Source of the DNA: Acidobacteriota bacterium
GTDB lineage: Bacteria; Acidobacteriota; Vicinamibacteria; Vicinamibacterales; CAVVIG01
Length of the DNA stretch: 64,000 nucleotides
Direction: 5' to 3'
Assembly (NCBI GenBank): GCA_003222395.1
Contig: QHWB01000039.1
Coordinates: 1 to 64,000 of the forward strand
Positions 15,625 through 24,872 of this stretch are shown one piece after another; positions within the stretch are counted from its first letter, which is position 1, and the number at the start of each line of letters is the position of its first letter. The notes beneath the pieces are model-generated. The model saw only the letters and a list, made by a program, of their open reading frames with translations, searched no databases and was not told the DNA's origin. Both the position numbers and the translations under genes were made by a program.

Positions 15625-16097
15625 CGCCGTGGATCATCAAGCCGCTGACGACGCCGGAGGACATCGACGCCGTCGTGACGATCGAGGAAGCGTCGTTCAC
15701 CAACCCGTGGACGCGCGACATGTACATCGCGGAGCAGGAGAACCGCGGCGTGTCGTTCTGCTACCTCGCGCAGGACCCGCGCGGAAGCATCGTCGGGTTC
15801 TGTTCTTTCTGGCGAGTCCTCGACGAGCTGCACATCAACAACCTCGCGGTGCTCCCTGACTTCCGGCGCGGCGGCGCCGCGTCGGCGCTGCTGGCGTACG
15901 TCCTCAAGGAGGGGGCGCGGCTCGGCGCCCGCCGCGCAACGCTCGAGGTCCGGCGATCGAACGAGGCTGCGCGGACCCTCTACGAACGGTTCGGGTTCAT
16001 CGTGGCCGGCGTGCGGCGTGGCTACTACACGAAACCGGTCGAAGACGCGCTCGTGCTCTCGCGCGACCAGCTCATGGATGGCCTTGAATCACCCTGA
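15621..16097 (+). CDS. rimI: Ribosomal-protein-alanine N-acetyltransferase (RimI, GNAT family)
   Basis: 158 residues, a single GNAT domain. RimI acetylates the N-terminal alanine of ribosomal protein S18, and homologues may acetylate other N-termini. Visible motifs are the start TTPEDIDAVVTIEEASFTNPW, typical of RimI, the acetyl-CoA loop VLPDFRRGGAASALL, and the C-terminal NEAARTLYERFGFIVAGVRRGYY with the conserved Tyr residues. It overlaps tsaB by 4 nt, so translation is coupled. Confidence 0.9.
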   Translation: MTPWIIKPLTTPEDIDAVVTIEEASFTNPWTRDMYIAEQENRGVSFCYLAQDPRGSIVGFCSFWRVLDELHINNLAVLPDFRRGGAASALLAYVLKEGARLGARRATLEVRRSNEAARTLYERFGFIVAGVRRGYYTKPVEDALVLSRDQLMDGLESP

Positions 16098-16140
16098 CTG
16101 TTGTGGTACGTTCGCGTCGACATGACCAAGGAGGCGGCGT

Positions 16141-16368
16141 ATGAATGCGCAGACGCAGGATCTCAAGGAAGTGCTGCTTCGCACCGATGAGGAATTCAGC
16201 CAGCTCGTTGCCAAGCATCACGCGCTCGAGGATCGCCTGCATCAACTGACCGCCAAGCATTACCTCTCCGAACCCGAGCAAGTCGAAGAAACCAACCTCA
16301 AGAAACGCAAGCTGCAATTGAAAGACCGGATGGAAGACATCCTGCGGCGCCACCGTCAGCAGAGTTAG
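16141..16368 (+). CDS. YdcH/DUF465 family small helical protein
   Basis: 75 residues, highly charged, predicted as a helical hairpin. The hallmark HHALEDRLHQLTAKHYLSEPE and the KKRKLQLKDRMEDIL end match the DUF465 family. Such proteins are widespread with unknown function. A strong ribosome site (AAGGAGG) lies upstream of ATG 16141, suggesting high expression. It sits between rimI and psd with gaps of 43 and 3 nt. Confidence 0.85.
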   Translation: MNAQTQDLKEVLLRTDEEFSQLVAKHHALEDRLHQLTAKHYLSEPEQVEETNLKKRKLQLKDRMEDILRRHRQQS

Positions 16369-16371
16369 CGG

Positions 16372-17004
16372 TTGCGTCTGGATCCCGCCGGCCTGCCGTT
16401 CATTGGCGGCGCGCTGGCCCTCGCGCTCATCTCGGGCGCCGCTGTCGCGTGGATTCTTGCCGTTCCGTTTCTCGCGCTCGGCGCCTTTTTCGCCTTCTTC
16501 TTCCGCGATCCACACCGCACCTCGCCATCGGACGACGACAGCGTCCTGTCGCCGGCGGACGGCCGCGTACTCGTCGCGGGCGCTGCCACCGCCAACGCGG
16601 CGCCGCCCGGCGACTGGCAACAGGTGAGCATCTTCCTCTCCCCGATGGACGTGCACGTGAACCGGATTCCGGCGTCCGGGCGCATCATGCGCGTCAGCTA
16701 TCTGCCAGGACGGTTTCTGCCGGCGTACCGCCACGACGCGGCGAGCGCCAACGAACGCAGCGAGATCTGGATCGATCATCACGGGCAGGTGATCGTCGCG
16801 CGACAAATCGTCGGCATCCTCGCGCGGCGCGTCGTCTGCCGCGTGCAGACCGGCGCGGATGTCCGCGCGGGCGATCGCTTCGGGATCATGAAATTCGGCT
16901 CGCGCATGGACGTCTTTCTACCGCCGACGGCAACGATTCGCGTAAAGGTCGGCGACGTCGTGCGCGGGGGCGAAACGGTTATCGCGGTGTTACACTCCAC
17001 GTAG
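16372..17004 (+). CDS. psd: Phosphatidylserine decarboxylase proenzyme (short form)
   Basis: 210 residues, the short Psd type. It converts phosphatidylserine to phosphatidylethanolamine using a pyruvoyl group made by self-cleavage at Gly-Ser. The cleavage motif is KFGSRMD near the C-terminus, the FGSR variant usual in this short subfamily. Two N-terminal hydrophobic segments (residues 8-45) anchor it to the membrane. LSPADGRV and FLSPMDVHVNRIPASG are conserved blocks. The start is TTG at 16372, 3 nt after the previous stop. The next enzyme in reverse pathway order, PssA, follows across repeat tract R3. Confidence 0.93.
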   Translation: MRLDPAGLPFIGGALALALISGAAVAWILAVPFLALGAFFAFFFRDPHRTSPSDDDSVLSPADGRVLVAGAATANAAPPGDWQQVSIFLSPMDVHVNRIPASGRIMRVSYLPGRFLPAYRHDAASANERSEIWIDHHGQVIVARQIVGILARRVVCRVQTGADVRAGDRFGIMKFGSRMDVFLPPTATIRVKVGDVVRGGETVIAVLHST

Positions 17005-17065
17005 GGCAGAGGCCAGAGCATCAGAGGTCAGGGAGCGGAGTGAGGGGCCAGAGGTCAGAAGTCAG
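17005..17065. repeat. Heptamer tract R3 (units TCAGAGG/CCAGAGG/TCAGAAG)
   Basis: Imperfect 7-nt units in one orientation (CCAGAGC, TCAGAGG, TCAGGGA, CCAGAGG, TCAGAAG, TCAG) begin directly after the psd TAG. They run up to the first in-frame GTG of pssA (17066). Confidence 0.65.
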
Positions 17066-17098
17066 GTGACAGACGAGCGCTCAGCGGTCGGAGACGAA

Positions 17099-17938
17099 AT
17101 GGTGCAGATGGCTGATCTGGAATCGTCGCCGCGCCTGCGCTTTTTCCGGCGGTCGACGGATCGGCCGAGGCGCCAGTTGCGGCGCGGCGTCTACATCCTG
17201 CCCAGCTTGTTCACGCTCGGCAACATGTTCTGCGGGTACGCGTGCATCGTGTATGCGATGCGCGGCGAGTTCGAGACCGCCGCGCCGTTCATCGGCTTCG
17301 CGTTCGTGCTCGACATGCTCGATGGCCGCATCGCGCGGCTGACGGGCGGTGAAAGCGCGTTCGGCCTCCAGTTCGATTCGCTCGCGGACGTGATCTCGTT
17401 CGGCGTTGCGCCTGCGGTGCTGTCGTTCAACTGGGGATTGCAGCCGCTCGGACGGCTCGGATGGGCCGCGGGCTTCATGTTCGTGAGCGCGGCCGCGATG
17501 CGGCTCGCGCGCTTCAACATCCAGGCGACGTCGGGCGCGGACAAACGGTATTTCGTCGGCATGCCCAGTCCCGCGGCGGCAGCAGTCCCCGCGGCGACGG
17601 TGTTCGCGTACCCGTACGGTTTGTATGATTACCGCGAGGCGCTGCCTGCGCTCGCGATGGTGCTCGTGCCCGCGGTGCTGATGGTGAGCACCATCCGCTT
17701 CCGCAGCTTCAAGACGCTCGATCTGCAGACGCGCAAGCCGTACTCGGTGCTCATCTTCATCGCCGCCGGCATCGTTGCCGTTGCGACGCATCCGCGCGGC
17801 GTGCTCGTCGTCACCGCCTACACGTATCTCATTTCGGCATTCATCGGCCAGGCGGTGTCGCGCCTGCGTCACCGCGGAGGCCGCGCCATCCCGGACGCCG
17901 TCAGCGAGCCGTCCTCCTCCGATCGCCGCGTCATATAA
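17099..17938 (+). CDS. pssA: CDP-diacylglycerol-serine O-phosphatidyltransferase
   Basis: About 279 residues with several transmembrane helices. PssA makes phosphatidylserine from CDP-diacylglycerol and serine, feeding Psd. The CDP-alcohol phosphotransferase motif is intact: DMLDGRIARLTGGESAFG followed by LQFDSLAD, with all the Asp ligands. The typical start RRGVYILPSLFTLGNMFCGY is present. I chose ATG 17099 because GGAG lies 5 nt upstream; a GTG at 17066 abuts the heptamer tract and would add 11 residues. The stop overlaps the next gene's TATAAT. Confidence 0.93.
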   Translation: MVQMADLESSPRLRFFRRSTDRPRRQLRRGVYILPSLFTLGNMFCGYACIVYAMRGEFETAAPFIGFAFVLDMLDGRIARLTGGESAFGLQFDSLADVISFGVAPAVLSFNWGLQPLGRLGWAAGFMFVSAAAMRLARFNIQATSGADKRYFVGMPSPAAAAVPAATVFAYPYGLYDYREALPALAMVLVPAVLMVSTIRFRSFKTLDLQTRKPYSVLIFIAAGIVAVATHPRGVLVVTAYTYLISAFIGQAVSRLRHRGGRAIPDAVSEPSSSDRRVI

Positions 17939-17939
17939 T
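17934..17939 (+). promoter_or_regulatory. -10 box TATAAT upstream of the PQQ/cytochrome protein
   Basis: TATAAT overlaps the pssA stop codon and lies 38 nt before ATG 17978. A ribosome site (GAGGA) stands 7 nt before that ATG, so this gene should have a normal leader of about 30 nt. Confidence 0.5.
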
Positions 17940-17977
17940 CTTCCTTCTCACGACGACTGAGAAAAACCGAGGATCAC

Positions 17978-19882
17978 ATGCGTTATACGGGCGTTGTGTT
18001 CGGATTCGTGTTGATGGTGGCATCCGGGTACGCGCAACCCGAGGTGAAAGCCGGGGTCCCCAACGCGCGGAGTGTGCGCGTTGGGGTGGAAGCCGGGGTG
18101 CAAGAAAGGGTGGAGGACGGCGGCGCCCTGTACGCCCGGAACTGTGCGCGCTGTCACGACCTCGGTCTGCCGCGCACGCCGACGCGCCATGTATTGAGCG
18201 GCCTCGCGCCCGAACGGATCGTCGCGGCTCTCGAGTCGGGCACGATGCGGACGCAGGGCGCGGAGCGGACGCCCGGGGAGCGGCGAGCGATCGCGGCCTT
18301 TCTCACCGGCAAAGCGGTCGGCGACACTCCGGCGCCGCCGCCGCTGCGCATGTGCGCGACCAGCGCGGCGCCGGCGGCGACAAACGCACCGCAATGGAAG
18401 GGGTGGGGTCTGTCGCTTGCCAACGATCGCTTCCAGCGCGGCGCCGCCGCGGGGCTCACGCCGAACGACGTGCCGCGACTGAAGGTGAAATGGGCGTTCG
18501 GTTTCGCCGGCGACGCTTCGGCGGCGGTGCAACCCAGCATCGTCGGCGGACGGGTGTTCGTGGCGAGCGTTCCGGGCCGCATCTACGCGCTGGATCTGCG
18601 CGAAGGCTGCGCCGTGTGGACGTTCGACGCCGACATCATGGTGCGCACGGCCGTCGACGTCGGTGACGCAGGCGGGACGCGTGCGGCGTTCTTCGGCGAC
18701 GTCGCGGGCAACGTCTACAGCGTGGACGCGAACACCGGACGTCTCCGTTGGAAGCACCACGTCGACGATCATCCGATTGCGCGCGTGACCGGCACGCCGA
18801 AGCTGTACGCCGGACGGCTGTACGTGCCGGTGTCGTCGATCGAGGAAGTCGCCGGCGCCGATCCGAAGTATCCGTGCTGCACGTTCCGCGGCAGCGTGGT
18901 CGCGCTCGACGCGGCGACGGGTGCGGTCGTGTGGAAGACGTACGTGATCCCGGAAGCTCCGAAGCCGACGCGTACGAACAAGGTCGGCACGCAGCTGTTC
19001 GGTCCGTCGGGCGCGGCCGTCTGGTCGTCGCCGACGATCGACGAGAACACGAGCACGATCTACGTCGCGACCGGCGACAGTTATTCCGATCCACCGGCCG
19101 AAACGAGCGACGCCATCGTCGCGCTCGACTTGAAAACCGGCGGGATCAAGTGGTCGCAGCAGATGACCGCCGGCGACGCGTTCAACCTGGCGTGCGGCGG
19201 GCCGGATCCGACGAACTGCCCGGACGCCAAGGGACCCGATGTCGACTTCGGATCGCCGCCCATTCTCGTCACGCTGGCGTCGGGCAAGCGCGCGCTCGTC
19301 ATCGGCCAGAAGTCAGCGGTCGTGCACGCGCTCGATCCCGACGACAAAGGGAAGGTGTTGTGGAGCACGCGCATCGGGCGGGGCGGCGCGCTCGGCGGCG
19401 TCGAGTGGGGATCGGCCGCCGATACGGAGCGCATTTACGTGCCGCTGTCGGACATCGCGTTCAGGCAGCGCGGGCTCGACATCGCGGGGATGACGCCGAA
19501 TCCGGACGTCGGCGGCGGCCTGTTCGCGCTGCAGCTGGCCGACGGCAAGGAGGCGTGGCATGCCGCGCCGCCCGGCTGCAACGGCCGTCCGAACTGCAGC
19601 CCGGCGCAATCGGCGCCCGCGTCGGTCGCGGCCGGCGTCGTGTTCTCGGGTTCGGTCGACGGTCATCTGCGCGCGTACTCGACGAAAGACGGCCGCATCG
19701 TGTGGGACTTCGACACGGCGAAGGAGTACACGACGGTGAACGGCGTGAAAGCGCGCGGCGGATCGATCGACGTCGGAGGACCGGCCATCGCCGGCGGCAT
19801 GGTGGTGACGACGTCCGGCTACGCGCAATGGGGTGGCCTGGGCGGGAACGTGCTGCTCGCGTTCTCGGTCGATGGGAAATAG
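17978..19882 (+). CDS. Exported PQQ-type beta-propeller protein with N-terminal cytochrome c domain
   Basis: 634 residues. A signal peptide (RYTGVVFGFVLMVASGYAQ) is followed by about 20 residues encoded by a palindromic repeat. A cytochrome c domain comes next with the haem site CARCH and a later Met region (SGTMRTQGAERTPGER). From about residue 140 there is an eight-bladed propeller with PQQ-binding-like repeats (GRIYALDLREGCAVWTFDADI, GNVYSVDANTGRLRWKHHVDD, VVALDAATGAVVWKTYVI, GHLRAYSTKDGRIVWDFDT). This resembles periplasmic PQQ/polyvinyl-alcohol-dehydrogenase-type quinohaemoproteins that oxidise alcohols and pass electrons to haem. Substrate unknown. Confidence 0.82.
   Translation: MRYTGVVFGFVLMVASGYAQPEVKAGVPNARSVRVGVEAGVQERVEDGGALYARNCARCHDLGLPRTPTRHVLSGLAPERIVAALESGTMRTQGAERTPGERRAIAAFLTGKAVGDTPAPPPLRMCATSAAPAATNAPQWKGWGLSLANDRFQRGAAAGLTPNDVPRLKVKWAFGFAGDASAAVQPSIVGGRVFVASVPGRIYALDLREGCAVWTFDADIMVRTAVDVGDAGGTRAAFFGDVAGNVYSVDANTGRLRWKHHVDDHPIARVTGTPKLYAGRLYVPVSSIEEVAGADPKYPCCTFRGSVVALDAATGAVVWKTYVIPEAPKPTRTNKVGTQLFGPSGAAVWSSPTIDENTSTIYVATGDSYSDPPAETSDAIVALDLKTGGIKWSQQMTAGDAFNLACGGPDPTNCPDAKGPDVDFGSPPILVTLASGKRALVIGQKSAVVHALDPDDKGKVLWSTRIGRGGALGGVEWGSAADTERIYVPLSDIAFRQRGLDIAGMTPNPDVGGGLFALQLADGKEAWHAAPPGCNGRPNCSPAQSAPASVAAGVVFSGSVDGHLRAYSTKDGRIVWDFDTAKEYTTVNGVKARGGSIDVGGPAIAGGMVVTTSGYAQWGGLGGNVLLAFSVDGK
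18055..18089. repeat. Family-A palindrome inside the PQQ protein gene
   Basis: GGT, then arms CCCCAACGCGC (18058-18068) and GCGCGTTGGGG (18076-18086), then TGG: 11-bp perfect arms with a 7-nt loop. The same GGTCCCCAACGCG...CGCGTTGGGGTGG layout occurs at 39901 and 48216. It is read in frame just after the signal peptide. Confidence 0.75.
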
Positions 19883-19900
19883 TAAGAGCGATCCATCGAT

Positions 19901-22900
19901 TCAGGTCATCGGAAGCAGGATGGTGACGGTCGTGCCGCTGCCTCGCCGGCTGCGGACGTCGATCGTTCCGCCGTTCAGCTCGACATTTCGTTTCGCAATC
20001 GTCAGCCCGAGTCCGGTGCCGGTCGCCTTCGTCGAGAAGTAGGGCTCGAAGATCTTCGACGCCGACTCGGGATCCATTCCCACGCCCGTATCCGTTATCT
20101 CCACGACCACGGCGCTCCCTGAGATCGGGCTAGAGCCGGATGCCGCTGGCGCCGCGGCGGCAACGGCGTCGACGCGCGCGGCAATCGTCAACCGTCCCTG
20201 GCCAGGCATCGCGTGCAGCGCGTTCTCGATGATGTTCGTGAGCGCTCGCGCGAAGAGCGTGCGATCGATCGTGACCGGCGGCAGATTCGATGCGGCGTCC
20301 ACGTGGATCTCGATGCGTCCCGCAAGACCTGTGCGGTACGGCTCGACGACTTCCTCTATCAGGGCCGGCAACGTCGTCGGCTCGGGGCGAGCGGTCGGCG
20401 AAGAGGCGAAGCTCGAAAATTCCGCCGAGATCTGGCGCAACAGCTTCACCTGCGTGAGGATGGCGTCGACGCAGTCGTCGAGGACCGGCGACAGCGGACG
20501 CCCGCGGTCGACGTTGACGCGACGGGCGTGCTCGGCCGACAGCTGAATCGGCGTCAGCGGATTCTTGATGTCGTGGGCGACCTGGCGCGCCATATCGGCC
20601 CACGCTTCCAGTCGCTGCGTGCGTTCGAGCTCGGCGCGCTGCCGTTTGAGGTCGGCGGCCATCTGATTGAAGTCTTCGACGAGCCGCCGCAGTTCGTCCG
20701 ACGACGTCGCGGCGATGCGCGCGTCGAGATCGCCGCGCGCGATGCGGCGGGTCGCGCGCGTCAATCGGTTGACCGGGTCGGCGATCCGTTCGGCCATCCA
20801 ATATCCGAGCGCCGCGCCGAGGAGGCTGAAGAGCAGCGCACCCGAGAGCACGCGCCGGTCGAGCTCGTCAATCTGCTGCTCGATGTCCAGCTGCTTGGTC
20901 GTGAGCGCGACGGTGACGACGCCCTCGCGGCCACCGGCGGTGACCGGCGCCGCCGCGAGCCGAAACGGCACGGCGCCGATCTGTTCGTCGCCGATGAAGG
21001 TCGGCAACCGGTCGAGCACGACGCTTCGATAGACGTCGCCCGGCGTGCGCATCGAGAGCAGCCGCGACGCAAAGAGATCGCGTGCGCTGGTCGCCTGCAG
21101 GCGATTGCGATCGAACAGGTTGACGTCTTCGTCGATGGCGCGCCGGACGAGCACCATGATTTGATCGTCGATCGCCGTCAGCGCGCTGGCGCCGCGCTGC
21201 TGCAGCGTCGCGTAATCCTCGACCAGGCGCTGCGCCGTCGTGACGGTTCTTGCGGCCGTCTCGTCGGCGCTCGCGAGCAGCTGGTTGGCGAAATAGGTCC
21301 GCGTCGCGATGGCGAGGATGGCCACCGGCACGACGACCGACGCGACGAACGCGAAGAACAGCTTCAGATAGAAGCTCGATCGAATTTCGCGCAGCAGCGC
21401 GCGTGCGCTCGCCGGCGTCCGGAGCGCAATCGAGCTGAACAGGCTGGAGACCACGAGCAGCACGAGGTAGAGCATCCCCGCGAGCAGCACGAGCTCGGAC
21501 AGATTGATCAGATGGCCCAGCCACGTGATGACGGGGTAGCCGAGCGCGTAAATGCCGTAGCGGTCGTTCTGCAAGTACACACGGAACGTTTCGCCCTCGC
21601 GATCGATCGTCGTCCAGAATCGATCGCGTGAGTCGACCATGCGCTGGAAGTCGGCGTCGCGCAGCGGCCACACGCTGGTGCCGAACGCGTAGATCGGCGC
21701 CCGGCTCCAGCCGTACATCGCGAACTCGATGTCGCGGCCGAATACGCCTTCGGACGGCGACGGCCGGCCGAGCCGCAGCGATTGCAGGTACGGGCTCTGC
21801 GACGAAATGAACGGCAGCGTGCGCGGGTCGAGCATCGCGCGGACGACGATGCCGCCGAGGATGCGGCCGCGGTCGCAGATGCCGCGGCTCGTCCGCAGCA
21901 CGTGGCGCTCGATCGATCCGAGCGGCGACACCTCGTCGACGAGCGGCTCCCACGCGCATCCGGTGGCGCGGTATGACGACGTCGAGTACTCCGGCAGGCT
22001 CAAGGCGAAGCGGCTGACGACACGGCCCAGAGCGTTGAACAACTCGACCGCCGACGTCAGACGATATGTCGCGAGGTCGGTCCGCGACCACGCGAGGAAC
22101 GCACGATCGGTCGTCGGTGTCGCGACGTCGACGCCGGCCACGAATTCCTTCAGCGACGGTCCGGCGTCGATCTCGGCAAGGCTGTTGCGAACCCGCTGCT
22201 CGAGATCCTCGCGCTGGCTCGCCGCCTGCGGACCGTACTCGGTTGCGACGAGGCGCTCTTTGGCGTCGGTCGCAAAGCTGAGAACCGACGGATACATGGC
22301 GATCGACGGCACCAGCAGCGCGAGAAAGACGGTGAAGATCCGAGCCGACTGCGAGGCTCGCCGGAACCGGCTGCGAATACTCGTCACCGTCACGGCCGAT
22401 GCGCCGGCGACGAGCACGGCGACGCCAGCGGGCACCAGCGGCACGCCCGGCGCTGACGGCCGAACGAGCACGATCGCGACGACCACGCCGATCAGCCACG
22501 AACCCGCCAGCGACGCGCGCCATTCGATTGCCCGGCGCGTGCGCCACACGATTTCCGGCGCAAGGGCGATCGCGGCCGCGGTCCACACGACTGCGGCATG
22601 AAACAGCACCAGCCCGCACGTGACGGCGAGCCGTCCGGCGTTGACCGGGTGCAGGGAGAAATGAAGCAAATCGAGGACGGTCTGCGACACGAGACGCTGC
22701 AGTGCCCGTTCGTACGTCCAGACGACGCCGACCGCGGCTGCGCCCGCCAACGCATAGACAATCACCACGAGCGTCATCGACTGCGCCGTAGGCGCGAGCA
22801 GTCGAGGCCGCGGCGGTTCGAGACGGCGCCGTTCGATGGCGTCGATTGCGACCCACACGACGCCCGCCGCGGCAAGTGCCGTCACGAGAAACGGCAGCGG

Positions 22901-23803
22901 CGCCACGAACGATGCGCCCGGCACCAGCCAGCCGATCGCAATCCGCAGCACGGCCCAGGCGACCACGACCATAGCAAGCAGGGCTCCCGTCGCAACAACG
23001 AATGGTCGCGTCCGGTGCGCGCGTGCGCGCCATTCGATGAGCGCGCCCATGCACAGCAGGAGCGTCGCGGCCAGCACGGCGATCGACACCGCGCCGACGA
23101 TGTGTTCCCAGCGATCGCGCGCCGCGGCGAGATCGGCCGGCATGACTTCCGCCTCGAGCAGGGTGCCGCCGTCGCGCGACGAGACCACGAACACGTGATG
23201 CGGCCGGCCGGCCGGCCGATCGGTCGGCGGGATTTGTGCCCGCACGGTGACGGGAATGAGCGAGGTCGGGACGACGAGCGTGTCCGACGGTCCTGGCGCC
23301 GCCGGCGTCGTGCCAAGCGATTGCTCGACGACGATGGCCGCGACGCCCGGGATGGTTTCGACGCGGACGAGCCGCGGACCCAGCGCGCTCGGCGCGATGA
23401 AGAGCGCTGCCCCGGCGGCTTTGGTGTCGATGCGCTCTTTTGGCAGATCGGTGACGCGGCCGGCCCACGCCACAGGTCCGCCGTCGGTGTCGTACACGGT
23501 GATGCCGGGGTTGGCGCCGCCTTCGGGCGGTAGCGCACCGGCGACGACGTCGAAGAGGATTCGCTGCGCGCCGGGATCGCGCGCGGCCGATTCAATCGTC
23601 GCGCGCGCGCCGGCGACGCGCGCCGCGACGCCGCCGAGCGTATCGGCGGTTGCGTCCACTCGATCGCGCAGCTCGCGCTCGACGCGGGCGAGCGCGTCTT
23701 CGTCCGCGCGGCCGAAGCGCGCGCGCTCCATGCCCCAGCCGATCACGCCGACGGCCAGCGCCACCAGGACGCCGGCGCGCATCACACGCAGGAGGGGGAA
23801 CAC
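19901..23803 (-). CDS. Large membrane sensor histidine kinase, NtrY-like
   Basis: 1,300 residues, larger than typical NtrY (about 750). The N-terminal half has a signal-anchor helix, an extracytoplasmic region, and a long series of transmembrane helices (about 240-500). A second extracytoplasmic region follows, then two helices near 780 and 840, another sensor loop (870-980) and a helix. The cytoplasmic part has HAMP (about 1000-1055), HisKA with VAHDIKNPLTPIQLSAEH (phospho-His about 1077), N-box NIIENALHAM and G-boxes DTGVGMD and GTGLGLTIA. HDIKNPLTPIQLSAE is the NtrY style. No response regulator is adjacent, so it is an orphan here. It is convergent with the PQQ gene, with only 18 nt between stops. 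Confidence 0.88.
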   Translation of the reverse strand: MFPLLRVMRAGVLVALAVGVIGWGMERARFGRADEDALARVERELRDRVDATADTLGGVAARVAGARATIESAARDPGAQRILFDVVAGALPPEGGANPGITVYDTDGGPVAWAGRVTDLPKERIDTKAAGAALFIAPSALGPRLVRVETIPGVAAIVVEQSLGTTPAAPGPSDTLVVPTSLIPVTVRAQIPPTDRPAGRPHHVFVVSSRDGGTLLEAEVMPADLAAARDRWEHIVGAVSIAVLAATLLLCMGALIEWRARAHRTRPFVVATGALLAMVVVAWAVLRIAIGWLVPGASFVAPLPFLVTALAAAGVVWVAIDAIERRRLEPPRPRLLAPTAQSMTLVVIVYALAGAAAVGVVWTYERALQRLVSQTVLDLLHFSLHPVNAGRLAVTCGLVLFHAAVVWTAAAIALAPEIVWRTRRAIEWRASLAGSWLIGVVVAIVLVRPSAPGVPLVPAGVAVLVAGASAVTVTSIRSRFRRASQSARIFTVFLALLVPSIAMYPSVLSFATDAKERLVATEYGPQAASQREDLEQRVRNSLAEIDAGPSLKEFVAGVDVATPTTDRAFLAWSRTDLATYRLTSAVELFNALGRVVSRFALSLPEYSTSSYRATGCAWEPLVDEVSPLGSIERHVLRTSRGICDRGRILGGIVVRAMLDPRTLPFISSQSPYLQSLRLGRPSPSEGVFGRDIEFAMYGWSRAPIYAFGTSVWPLRDADFQRMVDSRDRFWTTIDREGETFRVYLQNDRYGIYALGYPVITWLGHLINLSELVLLAGMLYLVLLVVSSLFSSIALRTPASARALLREIRSSFYLKLFFAFVASVVVPVAILAIATRTYFANQLLASADETAARTVTTAQRLVEDYATLQQRGASALTAIDDQIMVLVRRAIDEDVNLFDRNRLQATSARDLFASRLLSMRTPGDVYRSVVLDRLPTFIGDEQIGAVPFRLAAAPVTAGGREGVVTVALTTKQLDIEQQIDELDRRVLSGALLFSLLGAALGYWMAERIADPVNRLTRATRRIARGDLDARIAATSSDELRRLVEDFNQMAADLKRQRAELERTQRLEAWADMARQVAHDIKNPLTPIQLSAEHARRVNVDRGRPLSPVLDDCVDAILTQVKLLRQISAEFSSFASSPTARPEPTTLPALIEEVVEPYRTGLAGRIEIHVDAASNLPPVTIDRTLFARALTNIIENALHAMPGQGRLTIAARVDAVAAAAPAASGSSPISGSAVVVEITDTGVGMDPESASKIFEPYFSTKATGTGLGLTIAKRNVELNGGTIDVRSRRGSGTTVTILLPMT

Positions 23804-23828
23804 GTCCGATCACAGGATACACGGGTGC

Positions 23829-23834
23829 TATAGT
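23829..23834 (+). promoter_or_regulatory. -10-like TATAGT of the membrane protein gene
   Basis: TATAGT ends 9 nt before the TTG at 23844. No ribosome site is visible, consistent with a leaderless mRNA. Confidence 0.4.
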
Positions 23835-23843
23835 GAAAACGAT

Positions 23844-24872
23844 TTGGACCTGAGGCATCTTCTCAAACGCGGCGCGCTCGTCACCGCGGCGAACTGGCCC
23901 GTCGTCGTCGTCCAGTTCATCGCCGAGACGACCTTTCAGGTGCTGCTCGCGGTGCCGCTCATCGGCGCGGCCATTCTCGTCACCGTACTGCTCGGTGCCG
24001 ACCTCGCCGAGATTCTGCAGGGAAGCCTGCGCGAAATCTTCACGACGGTCGCGAGCACGCTGCTGTCGGAGCCGCTCGCGCTCGTCGCGTTCATCACGGC
24101 GTTCAGCCTCGTGCTGCTCGGTGGATCGGTGATGATGTTCGTCGTCAAAGGCGGCACCGTCGAGGTGATGCTCGCCGCCGAGGCTGCGGCCGGCTCGATC
24201 GAGCGTGAGCCCATCACGATTCACAGCCTGCGCACGGCATCGCGATTCACGCTGCAGCGCTTCATGAATGGCTGCGCGCGGATGTTTCGACCCTACATTT
24301 CGCTCGGCCTGCTGCTGATGCTCGTCTACGGCGTCTCCATCGCGACCTACATCGGGTTCGTCGCGTACGGCTACCGCGGCGCCGCCGATCGGGTGCTCGT
24401 CATCGGGTGGACGTTCATCGCGGCGCTGTCGGCGGGAGGACTGATCGCCTGGTTCACCGTGGTGAACCTGCTGTATCTGCTCGCGCAGGTGGCCATCGCC
24501 GTAGAGAACGTCGGCGTCTACGACGGCATCCGTTCGGTAGCTCGATTCATTCGCGCCGAATTCCGCGACCTCGCCGGCGTGTTTCTCATCGTCGTCGCCC
24601 TGGTCGTCGCTGCAACGTTCGCATCCGCGCTGGCGTGGTCCGGCGTCGGACTGATCGCATTCGTGCCGCTCGTCGGTCTCGCGGTGTTTCCGCTTCAAAT
24701 TGCCGCGCTCCTGCTCCGAGGTCTTGTCTTCGAATACCTCGGCCTGACGGCCCTCGGTGCGTACCTGACGCTGTACTCGCGATCCCGGGTGGAGCGTTCG
24801 GTGGGGGCGGAGCTTGCTACGCCGGTGGCCGGTGCGACCGAGGATTGGGCGTCTCGTAGCGCAGGCCTTTAG
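23844..24872 (+). CDS. Multi-pass membrane protein of unknown function
   Basis: About 342 residues from a TTG at 23844; the frame stays open far upstream only as a shadow of the kinase gene. After LRHLLKRGALVTAANWPVV it has about six to seven hydrophobic segments with little between them (VLLAVPLIGAAILVTVLLGA, PLALVAFITAFSLVLLGGSV, YISLGLLLMLVYGVSIATYI and others). No catalytic residues are seen. It resembles uncharacterised polytopic proteins in related genomes. The last seven residues (ASRSAGL) and the TAG stop are encoded by a palindromic repeat element. Confidence 0.65.
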   Translation: MDLRHLLKRGALVTAANWPVVVVQFIAETTFQVLLAVPLIGAAILVTVLLGADLAEILQGSLREIFTTVASTLLSEPLALVAFITAFSLVLLGGSVMMFVVKGGTVEVMLAAEAAAGSIEREPITIHSLRTASRFTLQRFMNGCARMFRPYISLGLLLMLVYGVSIATYIGFVAYGYRGAADRVLVIGWTFIAALSAGGLIAWFTVVNLLYLLAQVAIAVENVGVYDGIRSVARFIRAEFRDLAGVFLIVVALVVAATFASALAWSGVGLIAFVPLVGLAVFPLQIAALLLRGLVFEYLGLTALGAYLTLYSRSRVERSVGAELATPVAGATEDWASRSAGL

